Part shown: in pieces, positions 58,873 to 64,000 of the stretch
Layout of the letters: every line of letters starts with the position of its first letter
Position numbering within the stretch: the stretch's first letter is position 1
NCBI RefSeq assembly: GCF_030527935.1
Contig: NZ_JAUMZV010000001.1
Coordinates: 62,001-126,000, forward strand
Length of the DNA: 64,000 nucleotides
Origin: Kingella sp. (in: b-proteobacteria)
GTDB taxonomy: Bacteria; Pseudomonadota; Gammaproteobacteria; Burkholderiales; Neisseriaceae
Direction of reading: 5' to 3'
Notes under the pieces: generated by a model
Seen by the model: only the letters and a program-made list of their open reading frames with translations
The model's database searches: none
What the model was told of the DNA's origin: nothing
Made by a program: the position numbers and the translations under genes

Positions 58873-59262
58873 ATGCTCTATCTCGCCCTACTCTGCGCCG
58901 CGCTCACCGCCGCCATCCACTTCTACATCTTCTACCTAGAACTGCTCGCCTACGGCGCAAGCAACTTCCGCCGCGTGTTCCAAATCCCGCCCGAACACCT
59001 GCCCATAGTGCGCGCCCCCTTTAACAACCTAGCCATCTACAACATCGCCCTAGCCCTAGCCGCCGCGCTCGGCATCCTGCTGCACATCGTCGCCAACAGC
59101 AACTACCTTTACGGCATGGCAAACGGGCTTATCTTCGCCGCCCTTGGCACCGCCACCGCCGCAGGTGTCTATCTGTGGTACAGCCAGCCCAGCAAACAAC
59201 GCCCCGCGCTGATTCAAGCCGCCCCCGCTCTGCTCGGGCTTATCTGCCTTGCGCTCAGCTAA
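58873..59262 (+). CDS. DUF1304 membrane protein
   Basis: A 129-aa protein with four membrane helices. FYIFYLELLAYGASNFRRVF and APFNNLAIYNIALALAAALG (each up to 20 residues) are DUF1304 signatures. Function unknown. The ATG lies one base after the ribA stop codon, so the two are translated from one message. Confidence 0.87.
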   Translation: MLYLALLCAALTAAIHFYIFYLELLAYGASNFRRVFQIPPEHLPIVRAPFNNLAIYNIALALAAALGILLHIVANSNYLYGMANGLIFAALGTATAAGVYLWYSQPSKQRPALIQAAPALLGLICLALS

Positions 59263-59399
59263 TTGGCAGCCTGAAACGAAGTTCAGCGTAGCTAAAACAT
59301 CCCAACGCAAGCGAAGCCCAAATAGCGCATTGGCAACTTGGCGACATCAGCCCAATCCATAGCAGAAGTATAGTAAGCCAGAATAAAAGCGGTACAAGT

Positions 59400-59475
59400 A
59401 GGGGGGGTGGCTTTGCCACGCACCATTTGGCTTGGCTAACCGGTGCGCGAACAAGTTCACACACCCTACGCGCCG
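59400..59475. repeat. Palindromic dispersed repeat, copy C
   Basis: GTAGGG...GTGGCTTTGCCACGCACC at the left pairs imperfectly with GGTGCGCGAACAAGTTCACA and CACCCTACGCG at the right. It belongs to the family at 24045-24123 and 38499-38560. The surrounding 59263-59779 has no gene but three different repeats. Confidence 0.7.
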
Positions 59476-59547
59476 ATTGAATTAGATATTTCTTGATTTA
59501 TTCCACTATATTTTCAGGCTGTCTTATCCCCAAGGCAGCCTGAAAAC

Positions 59548-59595
59548 AAAACAGCGTGGGCAACCCAAGGGAAGAAGGGTTGCCCACGCTGTTTT
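59548..59595. terminator. Perfect 19-bp hairpin
   Basis: Arms 59548-59566 and 59577-59595 are exact complements with a ten-base loop, A-run on one side and T-run on the other. It looks like a bidirectional terminator, but it is 285 bases from the nearest upstream gene end and 184 from the downstream one. Confidence 0.75.
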
Positions 59596-59603
59596 GCGGT
59601 TTT

Positions 59604-59705
59604 ATAGTCGTTCCACACAGCCTTATACTACGTTGGCTCGCCGTGCTGTACTACTTGTACTATCTGCGGCTCGCCGCCTTGTCTAAGGCTGTGTGGAACG
59701 ACTAT
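59604..59705. mobile_element. 102-bp element with 22-bp perfect terminal inverted repeats
   Basis: The ends start ATAGTCGTTCCACACAGCC and are exact complements over 22 bases. The interior CTGTACTACTTGTACTATC and GCGGCTCGCCGCCTTGTC resembles a short repeat common in Neisseria genomes. There is no coding capacity. It is a likely MITE. Confidence 0.75.
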
Positions 59706-59779
59706 CGCCTTGCGAACTGTTTTTTAGCTACGCTGAGCTTCGTTTCAGGCTGCCTGTATGGTTTCAGGCTGCTTTGGGG

Positions 59780-60016
59780 TTACTTATCGCTGCCGATGCG
59801 TTCAAGTTCGGGGTTGGTGGCGCGAACAGACTCGCCTGCGTATGCCAACTTAATGCGGTCATCATTGCGGAATGAGCCGAAATCGGTGTTTACTGCTTGC
59901 AAGGCTGGGATTTCTTGATGGCTGGGTTGTGGTGGCACAGGACGATCAATGATTTTGGCTGCCATAGCGTTGCTTGAAATAACGGCGGCAAGTGCGATTG
60001 CGATGATTTTGTTCAT
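59780..60016 (-). CDS. Small secreted protein, 78 aa
   Basis: The signal peptide MNKIIAIALAAVISSNAMA is followed by a 59-residue mature part, KIIDRPVPPQPSHQEIPAL and onward, with no Cys. I do not recognise it. TTGGAGACCACACC gives a Shine-Dalgarno sequence. It is the only gene between the repeat cluster and metR. Confidence 0.7.
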   Translation of the reverse strand: MNKIIAIALAAVISSNAMAAKIIDRPVPPQPSHQEIPALQAVNTDFGSFRNDDRIKLAYAGESVRATNPELERIGSDK

Positions 60017-60412
60017 GGTGTGGTCTCCAAGTTAAGGGTTAAAAAGTGAACTTTGCGTCATTGTGTTTTCAGGCTGCCTTGGTGGTGCTGCGCTGAAAGT
60101 GTGTGCACCATAGGCGATTTATTTTTGCGGAAAAATGCGGTTTTTGGAAAAACGCTTTCAACGTTCAATTTAAAATCGCTTGCTGCTTATGCGCTGTTGT
60201 TCAGAAAGTGAGTGCATTGTAGGGGTTGCCCAAAAGGAGAAACAGAGCTGTTTTGACAATGGTTTATTTCTCAATAGGAAATTATGTTGCATTTTAACGG
60301 CTTGTAATTCCGCGATAAACGTAATTTAACAACAATTCGCAAAAATAAACGGCTTCCCCGCGTGGATAATCTCTTTTAATATCGTGTTTTTCGTGATTTA
60401 GGGCGATTTTTG
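60017..60412. other. Divergent leader region of the small secreted protein and metR
   Basis: A DUS near 60068 is followed by about 320 AT-rich bases without a reading frame. GAAAACGCTTTCAACGTTCAA near 60148 and AAGAGGAT-free AT tracts near 60340 could hold operators, but I cannot assign a site with confidence. Confidence 0.4.
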
Positions 60413-61342
60413 ATGACTGAAAGCATTATTGAACTGCGCCATTTGCGCACTTTGCTGGCGTTGGAAGAAACGGGCAGCGTTTCGCTGGCGGCGCAGCGGG
60501 TTTTTTTGACGCAATCGGCGTTGTCGCACCAAATTCGTGCGCTGGAAATTTATTTTGACACGCCGCTGTTTGAGCGCAAAACCACGCCGATTCGCTTTAC
60601 TCCTGCGGGCGAGCGGCTGCTCAAACTGGGGCATGAGCTGTTGCCGCGCGTGGCGGCGGCGGAGCGGGATTTGATGCAGATTGTGCAGGGCGAAGCGGGC
60701 GAAATGCGCATTGCGGTGGAATGCCACACTTGCTTTGATTGGCTGATGCCTGCGATGGGCGTGTTTCGCCCGCAATGGCCGCAGGTGGAATTGGATATTG
60801 TGTCGGGCTTTCAGGCCGACCCTGTTGCGCTGTTGCTTACCCATCGCGCGGATTTTGCGATTGTGTCCGAAGCCGCGCCGCAAGCGGGGGTGGCGTATCA
60901 GCCGTTGTTTGCTTATGAAATGGTGGGCATTTGCGCGCCCGACCATCCGCTTGCCAGCAAGCCTGTGTGGCAGGCGGAAGATTTTGCGGATGAAACGCTG
61001 ATTGCTTATCCCGTGCCCGATGATATGTTGGATTTGCTGAAAAAGGTGTTGCTGCCGCGCGGCATCCATCCCAAGCGGCGCAACAGCGAGCTGACGATTA
61101 CCATTGTGCAACTGGTCGCCAGTAAGCGCGGCATTGCGGCGTTGCCTTATTGGGCGGTGATGCCGTATGTGGAGAAAAATTATGTGGTGCATCGCCCGAT
61201 TGGCGAGCAGCCGTTGCAAAGCGAGCTTTATGCGGCGATGCGCGAAGGGGACAGCAATCGCGCGTATATCAATGATTTTTGCACGATTATTCGGCAAGAG
61301 AGTTTTGCCAATTTGCCTGCGTTGAGCGTGTTGATGATGTGA
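60413..61342 (+). CDS. metR: LysR-type regulator MetR
   Basis: A 309-aa activator of methionine genes. ATG at 60413 was chosen over the TTG three bases before. The winged helix (TGSVSLAAQRVFLTQSALSH, RALEIYFDTPLFERK) is followed by an effector domain with ECHTCFDWLMPAM, a block typical of MetR, which uses homocysteine as co-inducer. The stop codon TGA is contributed by a MITE end (GTGAATACAGGTTCT). Promoter and operator are in the 396-base gap before it. Confidence 0.92.
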   Translation: MTESIIELRHLRTLLALEETGSVSLAAQRVFLTQSALSHQIRALEIYFDTPLFERKTTPIRFTPAGERLLKLGHELLPRVAAAERDLMQIVQGEAGEMRIAVECHTCFDWLMPAMGVFRPQWPQVELDIVSGFQADPVALLLTHRADFAIVSEAAPQAGVAYQPLFAYEMVGICAPDHPLASKPVWQAEDFADETLIAYPVPDDMLDLLKKVLLPRGIHPKRRNSELTITIVQLVASKRGIAALPYWAVMPYVEKNYVVHRPIGEQPLQSELYAAMREGDSNRAYINDFCTIIRQESFANLPALSVLMM

Positions 61343-61435
61343 ATACAGGTTCTAAGCCTGTTTACACGCGTTTTCAGGCTGCCTTGGCGGTGACATTAGG
61401 CAGCCTGAAAATGAATTGCGCTGTTGCAAGCCTGT

Positions 61436-61747
61436 TTACTCTTTATTCTCCGCCAACATCGCAGCATCCCATTCAGCTTGGGCGAGAAAATAATCCTGCA
61501 AACAGCCTTGCACGGCTTCCTCTTCGTAAAGCAGCGTGCAATCGCCATCCGCGCCCGCCAGCAGCGTCGTGCCATCTATTGCGCCCAATAGCGTGGAAGC
61601 GGTATCCAGCATCACCGTCTTAATCAAGCCGATGATGGCGTTTTTTTGCGGGCCATCCAATGGCTGCACTATTTTTCGGACTGCATCATACGTTGTGCCT
61701 GTGTCGCCAATTTCTTGGTTTAACAAATGATGTTTGTAGTATTGCAT
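61436..61747 (-). CDS. Hypothetical protein, 103 aa, N-terminus uncertain
   Basis: A small acidic protein (MQYYKHHLLNQEIGDTG, GPQKNAIIGLIKTVML). I do not recognise it. The ATG at 61747 lacks a Shine-Dalgarno sequence. In the same frame the sequence is open upstream for about 16 codons (KQYTTRLFNN) to a TGA. In another frame, ATG 61800 opens MKDKAISEAIYNALIQQ. A frameshift that removed the original start is possible. Confidence 0.55.
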   Translation of the reverse strand: MQYYKHHLLNQEIGDTGTTYDAVRKIVQPLDGPQKNAIIGLIKTVMLDTASTLLGAIDGTTLLAGADGDCTLLYEEEAVQGCLQDYFLAQAEWDAAMLAENKE

Positions 61748-61969
61748 ATTGTTGAATAAGCGCGTTGTATATTGCTTCGCTGATTGCTTTATCTTTCATG
61801 TTTGCTATTCTTTCTCTATGCCAATTCGCCTTGCGCCATTTTACCTGCCAAAGGTAGCCTGAAACGAAGTTCAGCGTAGCTAAAACCATTTCTTTTACCG
61901 CCCCCAAAAGGCAGCCTGAAAATATTTCGGTATAATTTCCACCCCTTTCCCATCCCCCCTTATCTAGCC

Positions 61970-63379
61970 GTGAAAATCCTGATTTTAGGCTGCGGACAAG
62001 TCGGCTCCGCCATCGCCGAAGAACTCGCCGCCATGCCCAGCAACGATGTAACCATCGTGGATACCGATGAACAAGCCCTGAAAAACATCGCCAGCCGCCT
62101 TGATGTGCAAACGCTGGTGGGCAATGCCGCTTCGCCCCTGCTGCTGGAACAAGCAGGCGCGCCCGACACCGATATGCTGCTTGCGCTCACCCGCAGCGAT
62201 GAAACCAACTTGGTTGCCTGCAAACTCGCCGCCACGCTGTTCAACATCCCCCAGCGCATCGCCCGCGTGCGCAATTCTGCCTACCAAGAATACGGCGAAA
62301 CCGACCAAGACCCCGACACCCTATCCGCCAGCCTGAAAGCCTTTGACATCACCGATTCCATCCACCCCGAGCATCTGCTCACCGAACACATCGCAGGCTT
62401 GTTAAGCTATGTGCGCGCCTTGCAAGTGCTGCCCTTTGCCCACGACAAAGTGCGTATGGTGGTGGCGGAAGCCAAAACCGACGACTGGCTGGTGGGCAAA
62501 AGTCTGGTGCAAATCAACGCCCAGCTGGGCGAAAACTTGGATTGCCAAATCTCCGCCATCTATCGCAACACCCGCCTGATTGTGCCGCAGCCTGAAACCG
62601 TGATAGAAGAAGGCGACGAAATCGCCTTTATGGTGGCATCCAAACACATGGCAGCGGTGATGTATGTATTATTTGAATACAACCAATCCAACCACCGCGT
62701 GATGATTGCAGGCGGCGGCAACGTTGGCTTTCGGCTGGCGAAAAAAATGGAAGGCAAATTCAACATCAAAATCATCGAAGAAGATGCCCACCGCGCCGAA
62801 TGGCTTGCCGAACAGCTAGACAACACATTGGTATTACACGGCTCCGCCACCGATGAAAACCTGCTCACGCGCGAATACATCAACGAAATTGACGTATTCT
62901 GCGCCCTAACCAACGACGACGAAAACAACATCATGGCAGGCTTGTTGGCCAAAAACCTAGGCGCAAAACGCGTGATTAGCGTCATCAACCGCGCCCGCTA
63001 TGTGGACTTGCTCACAGGCAACCAGCTAGACATCATCGTCTCGCCGCACCAAATCACCATCGGCAGCGTGCTCGCCCATGTGCGCCGTGGCGACATCGCC
63101 GCCATCTATCCCCTGCGGCGCGGCACAGCCGAAGCCATTGAAGCTGTTGTCCACGGCGACCGCGCCACATCATCGCTGGTGGGGCGGCGCGTGGACGAAA
63201 TCAAATGGCCACCCGCCTGCCACATTGCCGCCATCGTGCGCGACGACCAAGTCATCATGGGGCGACACCACGACCAAATCCTTGCCGATGGCGACAGGCT
63301 GGTGCTGTTCGTTTCCCGCCGCCGCATCTCGCGCGAATTGGAAAAATTGATACAAGTGAAGATGGGTTTTTTTGGCTGA
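61970..63379 (+). CDS. trkA: Trk potassium transport regulator TrkA
   Basis: A 469-aa cytosolic gating protein with two RCK units. Each has a Rossmann motif, MKILILGCGQVGSAIAEEL at residue 1 and MIAGGGNVGFRLAKKM near 245, and a C-terminal RCK_C domain. The start is GTG, with TATAAT at 61930-61935 upstream. It binds NAD(H) and controls TrkH/TrkG channels, which are not in the window. Length matches the family. Confidence 0.95.
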   Translation: MKILILGCGQVGSAIAEELAAMPSNDVTIVDTDEQALKNIASRLDVQTLVGNAASPLLLEQAGAPDTDMLLALTRSDETNLVACKLAATLFNIPQRIARVRNSAYQEYGETDQDPDTLSASLKAFDITDSIHPEHLLTEHIAGLLSYVRALQVLPFAHDKVRMVVAEAKTDDWLVGKSLVQINAQLGENLDCQISAIYRNTRLIVPQPETVIEEGDEIAFMVASKHMAAVMYVLFEYNQSNHRVMIAGGGNVGFRLAKKMEGKFNIKIIEEDAHRAEWLAEQLDNTLVLHGSATDENLLTREYINEIDVFCALTNDDENNIMAGLLAKNLGAKRVISVINRARYVDLLTGNQLDIIVSPHQITIGSVLAHVRRGDIAAIYPLRRGTAEAIEAVVHGDRATSSLVGRRVDEIKWPPACHIAAIVRDDQVIMGRHHDQILADGDRLVLFVSRRRISRELEKLIQVKMGFFG

Positions 63380-63471
63380 TGATTTGTTTTCAGGCTGCCT
63401 TGGGGTGGATATAAAAGGCAGCCTGAAAACTATGTTACAATTACAAATCAACAAAATATATTGACACTAAT

Positions 63472-64000
63472 ATGAATAAATTACTTTTATTATTAACTGT
63501 AAATATGGCATGGTTGCCAATGACTTACGCCCAACAACCTTTATCATCTCAACCACAGAAAGCGAGTAAAAACATGGAAATTTCAAATGAAGATTTAGAG
63601 TTTGAGAAAAATAAAACAACATTGCAAAAAATGATTTCGTTTCCAAACGATAAAATCAAAGCAATTAATTTATTAGCGATAGAGTTACATAGTATATACG
63701 ATTTAAAATTTGATAAAAAAGTCTTCATGCACTATAAGCAAGAAAATACCAATGGGTGGAGAGCATCATTTAATGGTGCTGAGGCAGATGGATGGTTCCG
63801 CATAGAAAATGAAAAAATAAACAGTGTTTTCAATGCTATAAAAAATATACCTGCATTACCAAGAAATAACGAACATTACATTTGGCTGGGAGAAATGATT
63901 GAAATAGAATATTTTAATCAAAAACCTGTCTACATTATTATTGAGGGACAAAATTCATCTAAACAGAAATATTTAATAGCAGAAATTGAAGGTATATCAG
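63472..64000 (+). CDS. AT-rich secreted protein, unidentified (partial, runs off the window)
   Basis: MNKLLLLLTVNMAWLPMTYA is a signal peptide. The mature part is Lys/Asn/Glu-rich (PQKASKNMEISNEDLEFEKN, FIENEKINSVFNAI-like) with WRASFNGAEADGWFRIENE and YIWLGEMIEIEYF. The frame is open to the last base (176 codons). Base composition is much richer in A and T than its neighbours, which suggests transfer. It could be an immunity-type periplasmic protein, but no family is recognised. Confidence 0.65.
   Translation, partial: MNKLLLLLTVNMAWLPMTYAQQPLSSQPQKASKNMEISNEDLEFEKNKTTLQKMISFPNDKIKAINLLAIELHSIYDLKFDKKVFMHYKQENTNGWRASFNGAEADGWFRIENEKINSVFNAIKNIPALPRNNEHYIWLGEMIEIEYFNQKPVYIIIEGQNSSKQKYLIAEIEGIS

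Noticed and set aside
1..64000. CRISPR array
   Set aside because: The many near-identical short motifs are DUS, dRS3 or MITE copies at irregular distances, with no regularly spaced repeat-spacer pattern.

Overview
The window looks like the chromosome of a Kingella-type member of the Neisseriaceae. The best marker is the 12-mer AGGCAGCCTGAA, which occurs dozens of times in both orientations. It matches the Kingella dialect of the neisserial DNA uptake sequence (DUS). Inverted DUS pairs form many of the gene-end hairpins, and DUS inside genes are read as (R)QPEN/(R)QPET peptides. The gene order minC-minD-minE-oxyR, a PglL-type ligase, dRS3-like repeats and an MDA/Nf-like filamentous prophage with TspB, Zot and an IS110-type recombinase also point to this family. 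I see no rRNA, tRNA or CRISPR array.

Layout. 0-7.5 kb is an accessory biosynthesis and export cluster: an unknown small protein, a BtrH-N acyltransferase-like protein, an ABC-2 exporter, an acyl carrier protein, a ketosynthase and a ketosynthase-like partner. A divergent nitroreductase/HxlR pair splits it. 7.5-12 kb is decaying sequence (three broken genes) around metN and metI. 12-31 kb is core genome: hybrid peroxiredoxin, dtd, pyk, trpA, oxyR/minEDC, a polyamine-binding lipoprotein, a flavoprotein oxidoreductase, yaaA, a histidine kinase, greA and cysK, with many short repeats between the genes. 30-32 kb holds a Wzy/PglL-type O-oligosaccharide ligase. 32.8-38.5 kb is a four-gene Wadjet/MksBEFG-type SMC defence locus in the order JetD-JetC-JetA-JetB. 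recA follows. A filamentous prophage of about 8.6 kb lies between recA and dsbD. 49-64 kb is core genome again: dsbD, lnt, panD, a methyltransferase, trpE, ribA, metR and trkA, plus a metallophosphoesterase gene broken by a stop codon, and an AT-rich partial secreted-protein gene at the right edge.

How the parts fit. The two accessory loci (biosynthetic cluster and Wadjet locus) contain DUS of other Neisseriaceae dialects (AGGTCGTCTGAA, AGGCCGTCTGAA). I did not notice exact matches to these elsewhere in the window, which suggests arrival by natural transformation from Neisseria-like donors. The Wadjet locus would act against small circular DNA. The prophage passes through a circular double-stranded form, so defence and target sit about 2 kb apart. 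The prophage has few DUS and lower GC, as expected of a mobile element.

Limits. Names come from motif recognition and context only. I ran no homology search, structure prediction or repeat search. Boundaries of the prophage and of the dispersed repeats are estimates read by eye.
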